From Streptomyces sp. HUAS CB01 (lineage in GTDB: Bacteria > Actinomycetota > Actinomycetes > Streptomycetales > Streptomycetaceae), in the NCBI RefSeq assembly GCF_030406905.1, contig NZ_CP129137.1:3581001-3645000 (forward strand): 64,000 bases of DNA. Reading direction: 5' to 3'. A model generated the notes under the pieces. It was not told the DNA's origin and ran no database searches. It saw nothing but the letters and a program-made list of their open reading frames with translations. A program made the translations under genes and the position numbers. Within the stretch, counting starts at the first letter, position 1. Every line of letters begins with the position of its first letter. Of the stretch, positions 24,367 to 33,539 are shown in pieces.

Positions 24367-25872
24367 ATGGTCTCTGAGCACGAGCACGCCGCACGAGTTC
24401 TCGTCGCCTCCAACCGGGGCCCCGTCACGTACGTCTTCCGCGAGGACGGCACGCTGGACGCGAGGCGCGGCGGCGGTGGACTGGTGTCCGGGCTGTCGGC
24501 CATCGGCCCCGAGGCGGACGCCCTGTGGGTGTGCTCCGCGCTCGGCGACGGCGACCGCGAGGCGGTGCGGCGCGGGATCGGCGAACCGGGCGTACGGATG
24601 CTGGACATCGACGCCGCGGTGCACGCCGACGCGTACAACGGCATCGCGAACTCGGTGCTGTGGTTCGTCCACCACATGCTGTACCAGACGCCGCTGGAGC
24701 CCGTCTTCGACGCCGGGTTCCGGCGCCAGTGGGTGGCCTACGAGGCGTACAACCAGGCCTTCGCGCAGGCCCTGGCCGAGTCGGCGGCCCCGGACGCGGC
24801 CGTGCTGGTGCAGGACTACCACCTCGCGCTGGTGCCGGGCATGCTCCGGGACCTGCGGCCCGACCTGCGCATCGGCCACTTCTCGCACACCCCGTGGGCA
24901 CCGCCGGAGTACTTCCGGATGCTCCCCGACGACATCGCCGAGCAGTTGCTCCTGGGGATGCTCGGGGCGAACCGGCTGGGTTTCCTGACCCAGCGATGGC
25001 TCGGCGCCTTCGAGAGCTGCTGCCGCCGGGTCCTGGCCGACCACGACGTGGACCCGCACTGGCCGAAGGACGGGCCGCCCAGCCTCGAGTACCGGCTGCG
25101 GGGGCACCGCCGGCGGCGGACCGAGCTGGGCGTGCACGGCCTCGGCGCCGACGCGGACTTCCTGCGGGAGCGGTCGCGGAAGCCCGACGTGGACGAGCGC
25201 ATGGCCGCGCTGCGCGAGCAGATCGGCGGTGCGGAGCGGGGTCCGGACCGCCGGAAGACGATCGTGCGGGTGGACCGGACCGAGCTGTCGAAGAACATCG
25301 TGCGGGGGCTGCTCGCGTACCGCACCCTGCTGGACGAGCACCCGGAGTGGCGCGAGCGGGTCGTGCACATCGCCTTCGCCTACCCGTCGCGGCAGGACCT
25401 CGCCGTCTACCGCGACTACACGGCCGAGGTCTCCCGGGTCGCGGAGGAGATCAACGCGCAGTACGGGACGCCCGGCTGGACGCCCGTCCTCCTGCACGTG
25501 AAGGACGACTTCGCCCGCTCGCTCGCGGCGTACCGGTTGGCGGACGTCGCCCTCGTGAACCCCATCCGCGACGGGATGAACCTCGTGGCCAAGGAGATCC
25601 CGGTGGTCTCGGAGGCCGGGTGCGCGCTGGTGCTGTCGCGCGAGGCGGGCGCGTACGCGGAACTCGGCGACGAGGCGCTGGTGGTGAACCCGTACGACGT
25701 GTCGGGCACGGCCGACGCCCTCCACCAGGCGCTGTCCATGCCGGACGCCGAACGTGCGGAGCGCAGCAAGCGCCTGGCCGCCGTTGCGACGGCGCTGCCG
25801 CCGCAGCAGTGGTTCCTGGACCAGCTGCGCGCGCTGGAGGCGCTGGACGAGGGCGTCACGGAAGCGGACTGA
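24367..25872 (+). CDS. otsA: Trehalose-6-phosphate synthase OtsA (GT20)
   Basis: A 501-residue glycosyltransferase family 20 protein that joins UDP/GDP-glucose and glucose-6-phosphate to form trehalose-6-phosphate. Motifs: ASNRGPV at the N-terminus, VQDYHLALVPGML in the centre, GHFSHTPWAPPEYF, RVDRTELSKNI, and VNPIRDGMNLVAKE near the donor phosphate site. The convergent otsB gene 214 bases away encodes the matching phosphatase. An alternative is a related GT20 enzyme acting on another acceptor, but gene context favours OtsA. Confidence 0.93.
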   Translation: MVSEHEHAARVLVASNRGPVTYVFREDGTLDARRGGGGLVSGLSAIGPEADALWVCSALGDGDREAVRRGIGEPGVRMLDIDAAVHADAYNGIANSVLWFVHHMLYQTPLEPVFDAGFRRQWVAYEAYNQAFAQALAESAAPDAAVLVQDYHLALVPGMLRDLRPDLRIGHFSHTPWAPPEYFRMLPDDIAEQLLLGMLGANRLGFLTQRWLGAFESCCRRVLADHDVDPHWPKDGPPSLEYRLRGHRRRRTELGVHGLGADADFLRERSRKPDVDERMAALREQIGGAERGPDRRKTIVRVDRTELSKNIVRGLLAYRTLLDEHPEWRERVVHIAFAYPSRQDLAVYRDYTAEVSRVAEEINAQYGTPGWTPVLLHVKDDFARSLAAYRLADVALVNPIRDGMNLVAKEIPVVSEAGCALVLSREAGAYAELGDEALVVNPYDVSGTADALHQALSMPDAERAERSKRLAAVATALPPQQWFLDQLRALEALDEGVTEAD

Positions 25873-25882
25873 CACGGGGCGT

Positions 25883-25908
25883 GGGGTCCCGGCGGCGCGC
25901 CGGGCCCC
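25883..25908 (+). terminator. Terminator after otsA
   Basis: GGGGTCCCGGC (25883-25893) pairs with GCCGGGCCCC (25899-25908) with one bulged T, starting 11 bases past the otsA stop. Confidence 0.6.
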
Positions 25909-26086
25909 GCGCCGTGCGCCCTGGGCCGGGGTCTCCGGTCCCGCGAGCCCTGCCCCCGCACTCACCGTCACGCGGCGCACCCCGTCCCACCCCCGGCGGG
26001 GCCGTCCGGGGTCACTCCTCACGAGGACGCACACCCCTCCGCACGCGGCGGAACGGCGCGCGTCGGGCCCCGACGCGGGACGCGCT

Positions 26087-26938
26087 CTAGGCTCGGCCCC
26101 CGACGCGGTCCGCCAGCGCGGCGAGGAACGCGACGACGGCGGCGGGCCCGGGCAGCGGGAGGTCGGCGCGCTCGGCGAGTTCGGGGACCTCACCGCCACT
26201 GCAGACGAGCAGTCCGGGCACCCCGTCCGAGCGAAGTTTCTCCACGGCGGCGAAAGCGGCCAGGTCACCGAGGTCGTCACCGGCGTAGACGACCGCCGCG
26301 GCGTTCACCTCGCGGACGTACTCGGCGAGCGCGATGCCCTTGTCGACACCCGGCGGGCGCACCTCGAGGACGAGACGGCCCGGCTCGACGATCAGCCCGT
26401 GACGCGCGGCGAGATCGGCGACCGGGTCGCGCAGCGCCTCGAACGCCGCCTTCGGGTCCTCGGCGCGGCGGGTGTGCACGGCGACCGCGCGGCCCTTCTC
26501 CTCGATCCAGGTGCCCTGCCAGACCCCCATCGAGTCGAGGAGACCGGGCAGCTCGGCCCGTACGGCGGCGACGCCCGGATGCTCGGGCTGGGCGTGGACG
26601 GTGCCGGTGACGGCGTCCCACCGCTCGGCGCCGTAGTGCCCCAGGACGACGAGGTGCTCCAGGCCCTCGACACCGGCGAACCCGCCGTACCGCACGGCGA
26701 CCCCGGCCGGCCGGCCGGTCACCACGACGACCGACTTCACCAGCGGCGCCAGCCGCGCCAGCGCGGGCACCGTCGCGGGATGCGCCCTCGCCTGTTCGGG
26801 GTCCGGGACGATCTCCGCGAGCGTCCCGTCGAAGTCCAGCGCGACCACGCTCTCAGACGGCCGTTCGAGGACTGCGGCGAGCCCTTCACGGCCGGCGGCG
26901 GTGGTCGGTTCCGGCAGTGCGTGCGAGTAGCTGCCCAT
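26087..26938 (-). CDS. otsB: Trehalose-6-phosphate phosphatase OtsB
   Basis: A 283-residue HAD-superfamily phosphatase. Motif I is VVALDFDGTLAEI at about residue 31, with the nucleophilic Asp. VVVTGRP is motif II and VVYAGDDLGDLAAF carries the motif IV Asp pair; GIALAEYVREV matches the family's cap-to-core junction. It removes phosphate from trehalose-6-phosphate made by the neighbouring OtsA, giving trehalose for stress protection and spores. The ATG at 26938 is the natural start. The genes are convergent, so not one operon. Confidence 0.93.
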   Translation of the reverse strand: MGSYSHALPEPTTAAGREGLAAVLERPSESVVALDFDGTLAEIVPDPEQARAHPATVPALARLAPLVKSVVVVTGRPAGVAVRYGGFAGVEGLEHLVVLGHYGAERWDAVTGTVHAQPEHPGVAAVRAELPGLLDSMGVWQGTWIEEKGRAVAVHTRRAEDPKAAFEALRDPVADLAARHGLIVEPGRLVLEVRPPGVDKGIALAEYVREVNAAAVVYAGDDLGDLAAFAAVEKLRSDGVPGLLVCSGGEVPELAERADLPLPGPAAVVAFLAALADRVGGRA

Positions 26939-26999
26939 GCTCCGACCCTATCGACGGGACCCCCGCTCAGCTACGGCGCGCGGCGGCCTCCTCGGCGCG

Positions 27000-27239
27000 T
27001 CACCGCCGCGCCCGCTGTGCTTCCCGGACGCGCCGCAGCCGGTTCACCGTCACGGGGTCGTGTGCGAGGGCGCGCGGGTCGTCCAGGAGGGCGTTGAGGA
27101 GCTGGTAGTAGCGGGTGGGGGAGATGCCGAGGTCCTCCCGTATCGCCCGCTCCTTGGCGCCGGGCCCGGACCACGACGCCCGCTCGAAGGCGAGTACGGC
27201 GCGGTCACGCCCGGAGAGTTCGTCGCGGTCGTCGGTCAT
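27000..27239 (-). CDS. DUF3263 protein
   Basis: A 79-residue small protein, MTDDRDELSGRDRAVLAFERASWSGPG followed by ERAIREDLGISPTRYYQLLNALLDDPRALAHDP. This is the DUF3263 pattern, a helix-turn-helix-like segment found across actinobacteria, so a DNA-binding role is possible. It lies 61 bases upstream of otsB on the same strand and may be co-transcribed with it. Confidence 0.85.
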   Translation of the reverse strand: MTDDRDELSGRDRAVLAFERASWSGPGAKERAIREDLGISPTRYYQLLNALLDDPRALAHDPVTVNRLRRVREAQRARR

Positions 27240-27679
27240 ATCAGCAACATATCCGGCCCCCCGGACAGCGCAGTGGCGTCGGGCGAACGGGTGATTCCGG
27301 CCAGGTCGCACCACGCCGGGCGCACACCCGGCGCGACGGGCGGCGCCCGCGGCCCGGCACGCACCACGGCGACGGCAGGTCGCGGAACAACCCCCGCGCC
27401 CGGAAACGCCCGCACCGCCCGGAAACGCCCCGGCCGAAGATGCCCGCACCGCCCGCATCGCCCGTGGCCGAAGGCGCGCGGGACCGCCCGAAACCGCCCG
27501 GCCCCGAGGCGGACCCGGACCACCCGGGCCCGTCCGAACCCGCCGTCGAGGCGCTGGGCCCGAGCCCCAGCCCGGACACACGGCCCGGACACACGGCCCG
27601 ACCACGCGGCCCGAGCCTCAGTCCGGACACGCGGCCCGGAGCGCGTCCGCCCCGCCACTGGGTGCCCGCTTCCGCCCCG
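27240..27679. other. Repetitive non-coding gap upstream of the DUF3263 gene
   Basis: About 440 bases of low-complexity C/G sequence with imperfect direct repeats such as CCGCACCGCCCGGAAACGCC and CCCGGACACACGGCC (several near copies between 27400 and 27635). No gene supported. It separates the DUF3263 gene from the sugar-binding lipoprotein gene. Confidence 0.6.
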
Positions 27680-28957
27680 CTACTCCGCGTGCGCTTCGCT
27701 CTCCGCCTTCGCCGCGTCGCTCGCGATCCGGTTCAGCACGGCCGCCGGGTCGCCCTGCGGCGCGACCGCGCCGCCGATGTTCCGCTTCACACTCGCGCTG
27801 ACCTTCGCCCAGGACGTCTCGCCGGACGGGTACAGCTCGGACGTCGGCAGCGCCTCGAGGAACTTCCACAGGCGCTTGTGCTTGTCGTCCACCGCCATCG
27901 CCTCGCTGGCGCTGACCGTCACCGGGAGGATGTCGTAACGGTCGGAGAACTCCAGGACGTTCTTGTCGCTGTAGGCGAAGTCGAGGAAGCGGCCGATCTC
28001 CTTGCGGTGGCCGTTCTGCCTGAACGCCATCATCCAGTCCGCCACGCCCATCGACGCCCGGGCCTTGCCGTCGGCGCCGGGCATCGGGACCATCCCGACC
28101 TTGATGCCCTTCTTCTCGGCCTGCTGCATCAGCGTGGGGTGGCCGCTGAGCATGCCGACCTCGCCGCGGGTGAACGCCTCGAATGCCTGGGCGCGGTCCA
28201 GCTTCCCGGGCGCGACGGGGCCCGTGAGGCCGGGGGTGACCAGGTTGTCCCTCAGCCAGGCGAAGGTGCTGACGTTCTGCTTGGAGTCGATCTCGTAGGA
28301 GCCGCCGTAGGGATCGCGGTAGCCGCCGCCCCCGCTCAGCATCCAGATCATCGCCTCCGCCTGGGACTCCTCGGAGCCGAGCGGCAGGGCGAAGGGGTAC
28401 GTCACCCCGCGCGCCTTCAGCCGCTCCGCCGCGGCACGCAGCTGCGACCAGTCCTCCGGGGCCTCGATGCCGGCGTCGGCGAACAGCTCCTCGTTGAAGA
28501 ACAGCAGCCGCGTGCTGGCGGCGAACGGCAGACCGTACTGGCCCCGTTCGGTCTGGCCCGCCTCGCTCAGCTCCGGCAGGAAGTTGGCCTGCGTGGGGAT
28601 CGTGACGAGTTCGTCGACGCGGTACAGCCTGTCCTGGTCGGCGTAGTCGGCGTAGGCGCCGATCTGGGCGATGTCCGGGGCGTTGCCGTCGGCCACCATC
28701 TCGGCGACCTTGCGGTCGACGTCCTTCCAGGAGTGGACCTCGACGTCGACCGTGATACCGGGATTGCCGGCCTCGAACGCGTCGGCGAGCTCGTCCCAGT
28801 ACTTCTGCGAGGAGTCCCCCGCGCCGTTGCCGTAGTCGGCGGCGACCAGCCGGATGGTCACGTCGTCCGGCCCCGCGGAGCTGCCGCAGCCCGTCAGGGC
28901 GATCGTCGTACCGAGTGCGACCCCCGCCGCCACCAGAGAGATGTAGCGCCGCTGCAC
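27680..28957 (-). CDS. Sugar ABC transporter substrate-binding lipoprotein (orphan)
   Basis: A 425-residue family-1 solute-binding protein. The lipoprotein signal is VAAGVALGTTIALTGCGSS with the lipid Cys at about residue 23. The mature part has the usual two-lobe features (NPGITVDVEVHSWKDV, DIAQIGAYADYADQDRLYRVDEL, FNEELFADAGI, FDLAFSDKN-like C-lobe). No permease or ATPase gene adjoins it. It is divergent from nagK-nagA, with two DasR-like operators in the shared promoter region, so N-acetylglucosamine or chitooligosaccharide uptake is likely. MsiK, also in this window, could energise the transporter. GTG 28957 has a GGTGGGG site upstream; GTG 28972 is also possible. Confidence 0.88.
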   Translation of the reverse strand: MQRRYISLVAAGVALGTTIALTGCGSSAGPDDVTIRLVAADYGNGAGDSSQKYWDELADAFEAGNPGITVDVEVHSWKDVDRKVAEMVADGNAPDIAQIGAYADYADQDRLYRVDELVTIPTQANFLPELSEAGQTERGQYGLPFAASTRLLFFNEELFADAGIEAPEDWSQLRAAAERLKARGVTYPFALPLGSEESQAEAMIWMLSGGGGYRDPYGGSYEIDSKQNVSTFAWLRDNLVTPGLTGPVAPGKLDRAQAFEAFTRGEVGMLSGHPTLMQQAEKKGIKVGMVPMPGADGKARASMGVADWMMAFRQNGHRKEIGRFLDFAYSDKNVLEFSDRYDILPVTVSASEAMAVDDKHKRLWKFLEALPTSELYPSGETSWAKVSASVKRNIGGAVAPQGDPAAVLNRIASDAAKAESEAHAE

Positions 28958-28997
28958 GCCCTGTTTCCCCACCTTGTTGTGCTTGATCCTTAACGAT

Positions 28998-29013
28998 AGA
29001 GGTCTACACCACC
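28998..29013 (-). promoter_or_regulatory. DasR-like operator (dre) of the sugar-binding gene
   Basis: AGAGGTCTACACCACC on the plus strand matches the dre consensus ACTGGTCTAGACCACT at 12 of 16 positions. It lies about 40 bases upstream of the binding-protein start. DasR is the GntR-type repressor of GlcNAc genes in Streptomyces. Confidence 0.6.
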
Positions 29014-29074
29014 CTGCCGACGATTGCGAAACGGGACCGGTCACCGCTTTGTACACGCGCGCAACAATCCGAGC

Positions 29075-29090
29075 AGTGGACTAGACCTTT
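29075..29090 (+). promoter_or_regulatory. DasR-like operator (dre) of nagK-nagA
   Basis: AGTGGACTAGACCTTT matches the dre consensus at 12 of 16 positions, including the core CTAGACC. It lies 28 bases upstream of the nagK start, in a position to block RNA polymerase. Confidence 0.75.
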
Positions 29091-29117
29091 TCCGGTCCGA
29101 CGCGCGAGACTGTACGC

Positions 29118-30068
29118 GTGAGACACGTCATCGCCCTCGATGTGGGCGGCACCGGGATGAAGGCCGCCCTCGTCGGGGCGGACGGCGCGCTGCTGCACGA
29201 GTCGCGCCGGGCGACCGGCAGGGACCGCGGGCCCGAGGCCGTCGTCGAGGCGATCCTCGGCTTCGCCGCCGAACTGCGCGCCCTCGGCGAGGAACGGTAC
29301 GGCGAGAGCGCCGCCGCGGCCGGCGTCGCGGTCCCCGGGATCGTCGACACCGCGAGCGGCGTCGCCGTCTACGCGGCCAACCTCGGCTGGCGCGACGTCC
29401 CGCTGCGCGCCCTGCTGGCCGCGCGCCTCGGCGGGGTGCCGGTCGCCCTCGGCCACGACGTCCGCACCGGCGGTCTCGCGGAGGGCCGCATCGGGGCGGG
29501 CCGCGGCACCGACCGCTTCCTGTTCGTCCCGCTCGGTACGGGCATCGCCGGCGCGATCGGCATCGGCGGCGCGATCGAGGAGGGCGCCCACGGCTGCGCC
29601 GGCGAGATCGGCCACGTCGTCGTCCGTCCCGGCGGCCCGGAGTGCGGCTGCGGACAGCGCGGCTGTCTGGAGACCCTCGCCTCCGCCTCCGCCGTGTCCC
29701 GCGCGTGGGCGGCCGCGAGCGGCGACCCGGAGGCCGACGCGGCCGACTGCGCCAAGGCCGTCGCCTCCGGGGACGGGGCCGCCGCACAGGTGTGGCAGGA
29801 GGCGGTCGACGCCCTCGCCGACGGGCTCGTCACCGCCCTCACCCTGCTGGACCCCCGGACGCTGATCATCGGTGGCGGGCTCGCGGAGGCAGGAGAAACC
29901 TTGTTCACACCGCTGCGGGCCGCGGTGGAGGCGCGCGTCACCTTCCAGAAGCTGCCCGCGATCGTCCCGGCGGCCCTCGGGGACACCGCCGGCTGCCTCG
30001 GCGCCGGGCTCCTCGCCTGGGACCTGCTCGACACGTCCGACACACTCACCACGGAGGTAACCGGCTGA
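29118..30068 (+). CDS. nagK: ROK-family sugar kinase, likely N-acetylglucosamine kinase NagK
   Basis: A 316-residue ROK kinase. The N-terminal ATP-binding motif is IALDVGGTGMKAALV; the ROK/zinc motif is GEIGHVVVRPGGPECGCGQRGCLET with His and three Cys; AVPGIVDTASGVA and GLGTGIAGA-type loops are present. It is coupled to nagA (TGATG overlap), which fits phosphorylation of GlcNAc to GlcNAc-6-P before deacetylation. The GTG at 29118 has no strong ribosome site. The upstream dre-like site predicts DasR repression relieved by amino-sugar phosphates. Confidence 0.88.
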   Translation: MRHVIALDVGGTGMKAALVGADGALLHESRRATGRDRGPEAVVEAILGFAAELRALGEERYGESAAAAGVAVPGIVDTASGVAVYAANLGWRDVPLRALLAARLGGVPVALGHDVRTGGLAEGRIGAGRGTDRFLFVPLGTGIAGAIGIGGAIEEGAHGCAGEIGHVVVRPGGPECGCGQRGCLETLASASAVSRAWAAASGDPEADAADCAKAVASGDGAAAQVWQEAVDALADGLVTALTLLDPRTLIIGGGLAEAGETLFTPLRAAVEARVTFQKLPAIVPAALGDTAGCLGAGLLAWDLLDTSDTLTTEVTG

Positions 30069-31204
30069 TGGCCGACCGGATGGTTCTCACGGGCGCCCGG
30101 GTGGTGCTGCCCACCGGGGTCGTCGAGAACGGGCGGGTGACGGTCGAGGGGACCCGGATCGCCGGGCACGCCCCGACCGACGCACCCTCCGTCGACCTGT
30201 CCGGCCACTGGCTGGTCCCCGGCTTCGTGGACATGCACAACCACGGCGGCGGCGGGGCCTCCTTCACCTCCGGGTCGGCCGAGGACGTGCTCACCGGAGT
30301 ACGCACCCACCACGAGCACGGCACCACCACGATGGTCGCCTCCACCGTGACCGGCGCCATGGACTTCCTCACCCAGCGCGCCGGATTCCTCTCCGAACTC
30401 GTGGAGCAGGGCGACCTGGCCGGCATCCACTTCGAGGGCCCGTTCATCTCGCCCTGCCGCAAGGGCGCGCACAGCGAGGAACTGCTGCGCGACCCCGAAC
30501 CGGCCGAGGTGCGCAAGCTCCTCGACGCCGCCCGCGGCACCGCGCGGATGGTCACCCTCGCGACCGAACTGCCCGGCGGCATCGAGTCCGTACGGCTGCT
30601 CGCCGAGCACGGCGTGATCGCCGCGATCGGCCACACCGACGCCACGTACGAGCAGACCGTCGCGGCGATCGACGCGGGCGCCACCGTCGCCACGCACCTC
30701 TTCAACGCCATGCCCGCCCTCGGCCACCGGGCCCCCGGACCGATCGCCGCGCTGCTGGAGGACGAGCGGGTCACCGTCGAGCTGATCAACGACGGTACGC
30801 ATCTGCACCCGGCGGCCCTGGAGCTGGCCTTCCACCGTGCGGGCGCCGCGCGGGTCGCGTTCATCACGGACGCGATGGACGCGGCCGGTTTCGGCGACGG
30901 CGTCTACCACCTGGGTCCGCTGGCGGTCGAGGTCAAGGAGGGCGTCGCCCGCCTGGTGGAGGGCGGCTCGATCGCCGGCTCCACGCTCACCCTCGACACC
31001 GCGTTCCGCCGGGCTGCGACCGTCGACGGGCTGCCCGTGGAGGACATCGTCCAGGCGATCTCCGCGAACCCGGCCCGGCTGCTGGGCCTCCACGACAGGG
31101 TGGGGTCGATCGAAGCCGGCAAGGACGCCGATCTCGTCGTGCTGGACGCCGACTTCACGCTCAAGGGCGTGATGCGCAAGGGCGCGTGGGTGGTCGAGCC
31201 GTAG
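30068..31204 (+). CDS. nagA: N-acetylglucosamine-6-phosphate deacetylase NagA
   Basis: A 378-residue amidohydrolase converting GlcNAc-6-P to glucosamine-6-P and acetate. Motifs: VPGFVDMHNHGGGG (metal site), GIHFEGPFIS (catalytic-site Glu), AIGHTDATYEQ, ATHLFNAMPALGHRAPG, FITDAMDAAG with the catalytic Asp, and SIEAGKDADLVVLDADF. A perfect GGAGGTAA site precedes the ATG, which shares one base with the nagK stop. Strong terminator 25 bases after the stop. The substrate could come from imported GlcNAc or from MurQ. Confidence 0.96.
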   Translation: MADRMVLTGARVVLPTGVVENGRVTVEGTRIAGHAPTDAPSVDLSGHWLVPGFVDMHNHGGGGASFTSGSAEDVLTGVRTHHEHGTTTMVASTVTGAMDFLTQRAGFLSELVEQGDLAGIHFEGPFISPCRKGAHSEELLRDPEPAEVRKLLDAARGTARMVTLATELPGGIESVRLLAEHGVIAAIGHTDATYEQTVAAIDAGATVATHLFNAMPALGHRAPGPIAALLEDERVTVELINDGTHLHPAALELAFHRAGAARVAFITDAMDAAGFGDGVYHLGPLAVEVKEGVARLVEGGSIAGSTLTLDTAFRRAATVDGLPVEDIVQAISANPARLLGLHDRVGSIEAGKDADLVVLDADFTLKGVMRKGAWVVEP

Positions 31205-31228
31205 CGCGGACCGGAGCGCGCTGGATTG

Positions 31229-31271
31229 GGGCGGTTGGCCTACGGGGGACTGGGCCAACCGCCCGGTTTTT
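31229..31271 (+). terminator. Rho-independent terminator of nagK-nagA
   Basis: GGGCGGTTGGCC (31229-31240) pairs perfectly with GGCCAACCGCCC (31253-31264) and is followed by GGTTTTT. A 12-bp stem with a T-run is rare in this GC-rich genome. Confidence 0.95.
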
Positions 31272-31327
31272 GGCATGATCAGGACCCGTCCGGCGATGGC
31301 GAACGCATGCTCAGGGGGGTGTCCACG

Positions 31328-32254
31328 GTGATCCTCACGGTCACGCTGAACACCGCCCTCGATCTGACCTACCGCGTTCCCTCCCTCGTGCCGCACAGTT
31401 CGCACCGCGTCTCCGAGGTCGGTGAACGCCCGGGCGGCAAGGGGCTGAACGTCGCCCGGGTGCTGGGGGCACTCGGCCACGAGGCGGTCGTCACCGGTTT
31501 CGCCGGCGGCCCCAACGGCGAGACCCTGCGCGATCGGCTGGCCGGGCTCCCCGTGCGCGACGCGCTCGTACCCGTGGCCGGGAACACCCGGCGCACGCTC
31601 GCCGTGGTCGACGCCTCGACGGGCGACACCACCCAGTTCAACGAGCCGGGTCCGACCGTCACGCCCGAGGAATGGGCCGCGTTCCTCACCACGTACGAGT
31701 CGCTGCTGCGCGAGGCCGAAGCGGTCGCGCTGTGCGGCAGCCTCCCGCCGGGCATCCACGTCGGCGCCTACGCCGAGCTGGTCCGCCGGGCCCGTGCGGC
31801 CGGTGTCCCGGCCCTCCTGGACACCAGCGGCGAACCGCTGCGCCGCGGTATCGCGGCCCGCCCCGACCTGGTCAAGCCGAACGCCGACGAGTTGGCCCAG
31901 CTCACCGGCTCCCGCGAGCCCCTGCGCGCTACGCACGCCGCCCGCCGCCGGGGGGCCCGCACGGTGGTGTCCTCCCTCGGCCCCGACGGCATCCTGGCGG
32001 CCACACCGGAGGGCATCTGGCAGGCCACCCCGCCCGGAAAGGTCCTCGGCAACCCGACCGGCGCCGGCGACTCGGCCGTCGCCGGGCTGCTGTCGGGCCT
32101 CGTCGACGCCCTCCCGTGGCCGGACCGCCTCGCCCGCGCCGTGGCCCTCGCCACGGCGACCGTCCTCGCCCCGACGGCCGGCGACTTCGACCGTGCCTCC
32201 TACGAGGACCTGCTCCCCCGGATCACGGTCACGGAGCACGCCCCGGCGGCGTGA
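31328..32254 (+). CDS. PfkB-family hexose kinase (1-phosphofructokinase-like)
   Basis: A 308-residue ribokinase-fold kinase. Starts VILTVTLNTALDLTYRVP, a 1-phosphofructokinase/LacC-type N-terminus. GERPGGKGLNVARVL is the substrate motif, LCGSLPPGI the second signature, and NPTGAGDSAVAGL holds the anion hole and catalytic Asp. The GTG at 31328 has a GGGGGG-type site. It lies 3' of nagK-nagA but behind the strong terminator, so it has its own promoter. It may phosphorylate fructose-1-P, tagatose-6-P or another amino-sugar-linked hexose phosphate. Confidence 0.88.
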   Translation: MILTVTLNTALDLTYRVPSLVPHSSHRVSEVGERPGGKGLNVARVLGALGHEAVVTGFAGGPNGETLRDRLAGLPVRDALVPVAGNTRRTLAVVDASTGDTTQFNEPGPTVTPEEWAAFLTTYESLLREAEAVALCGSLPPGIHVGAYAELVRRARAAGVPALLDTSGEPLRRGIAARPDLVKPNADELAQLTGSREPLRATHAARRRGARTVVSSLGPDGILAATPEGIWQATPPGKVLGNPTGAGDSAVAGLLSGLVDALPWPDRLARAVALATATVLAPTAGDFDRASYEDLLPRITVTEHAPAA

Positions 32255-32374
32255 CGCCGGACACCGGCGCCCCGGACGCCCGGAGGGCACCTGCTCCGGA
32301 CGTACTCGGAGGGCGCTCCGCTCCCGGACGCAGGCAGACCCGCGCGGGTTTCCGAAGTCCGGGGAAACGACGAA

Positions 32375-32408
32375 GCGCCCCGGCGGAAGCGGATTCCGTC
32401 CGGGGCGC
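32375..32408. terminator. Bidirectional terminator between PfkB and membrane-protein genes
   Basis: GCGCCCCGG (32375-32383) pairs with CCGGGGCGC (32400-32408), extended inside by CGGAA/TTCCG, between convergent genes. Confidence 0.8.
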
Positions 32409-32428
32409 GACTCACGACGCGGCGGCGA

Positions 32429-33406
32429 TCAGTTCGGCGCGCCGGTCCTGACCTCGAGGTAGTCGAGGATCGCGTCGCACTGGTTGCCCTGCTCGCACGA
32501 GAGCTTGATCTCGTTCTGGCCCTTCTTCAGGTTCACGGGCGCCCAGGTGGTCTGCCAGTTCTTCTCCCAGTTCGGGTCCTTGGAGCCGATGAAGTTCTTC
32601 AGACCGATGGGGTTGCTGTTCGCCTTGCCGTTGACCGAGAGGGTCGCGTCGGCGTCCTTGGCGGGGATGGCGTACCGCACGTAGAGGCGGTACTGGCCCT
32701 CCTGATCGATGTTCGCGTTCCACGTCACCGAGGCGCCGACCGCGTTGAAGCCGGTCACATAGGCGCCGTCGGCGCCCTCCGCACCCTTGATGTCCTTGGC
32801 GAGGACCGCCGGCGGGCCGAGGCGCAGCGTCGCCGCGTCCTGCTTCGGCAGCTCGACCGGCTTCTCCTCGTCGTCCTTCGCGGGGTCGTCGCTCGGGCCG
32901 GCCTCGTCCGCGGGAGCGGTGTTGTTCTGGCCGGCCTGCGGGTTCTCCGTCTTGTCGTCGCCGCTCGTCATCACCGCGGCGGTGATGCCGATCACCACCA
33001 CGGCCACGACCGCGACGGCGCCGATGAGCAGACCCCTGGTGTTCGGCCCGCGGCCCCGGCCGCTCCCGCCGCCGGGAGGCATCGGGACCTGGCGGGTCGG
33101 GGCGCCACCGGGGTAGGTCTCGGGCGCCGCGTACTGGGGGCTGGGCTGCTGGCCGTACTGCGCCTGGTGCGGGACCTGGCCGTACTGCTGCCCGGCCTGC
33201 GGCTGCTGGCCGTACTGGCGCTCGCCGACCGTTCTGACCTGGTTGTACGACGTCCTGGGCACACCGGGCTGGGCGGCCGGACCGGGGTAGCCGTAGCCGC
33301 CCTGGCGGGGAGTCGAGGTGCCGCCCGCCTGCTGCCCGTCCGCGTACAGGTAGCCGAACGGATCGTCGTCCTCGGGCTTGCTCGCGCCGTTGTTCCCGGC
33401 CGTCAT
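32429..33406 (-). CDS. Membrane-anchored protein with C-terminal carbohydrate-binding-like domain
   Basis: A 325-residue protein. The cytoplasmic N-terminus (about 1-120) is Gln/Tyr/Gly/Pro-rich with repeated QYGQQP-like units. One TM helix follows (about 124-147: GLLIGAVAVVAVVVIGITAAV). An acidic linker then leads to an outside beta-sandwich of about 130 residues (VTWNANIDQEGQYRLYVRYAIP ... NPNWEK-like ... WAPVNLKKGQNEIKLSCEQGNQCDAILDYLEV), resembling CBM6/CBM35 modules. The low-complexity inside and a sugar-binding-like outside suggest a wall-sensing or scaffold role. It sits between the amino-sugar genes and cdgB. Confidence 0.75.
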   Translation of the reverse strand: MTAGNNGASKPEDDDPFGYLYADGQQAGGTSTPRQGGYGYPGPAAQPGVPRTSYNQVRTVGERQYGQQPQAGQQYGQVPHQAQYGQQPSPQYAAPETYPGGAPTRQVPMPPGGGSGRGRGPNTRGLLIGAVAVVAVVVIGITAAVMTSGDDKTENPQAGQNNTAPADEAGPSDDPAKDDEEKPVELPKQDAATLRLGPPAVLAKDIKGAEGADGAYVTGFNAVGASVTWNANIDQEGQYRLYVRYAIPAKDADATLSVNGKANSNPIGLKNFIGSKDPNWEKNWQTTWAPVNLKKGQNEIKLSCEQGNQCDAILDYLEVRTGAPN

Positions 33407-33539
33407 CCCTGGTCACTCCTATCCTTGCTCGCCAGCCGTCGCCGACCGGCCGAGCCTACCCCGTCTGAGCTACTCCAAGGACGGCTCCAGGGACCCGACC
33501 GGTTCCCCCGCTTCCGTGGTCCGGCGCGTGCGCGGACCC

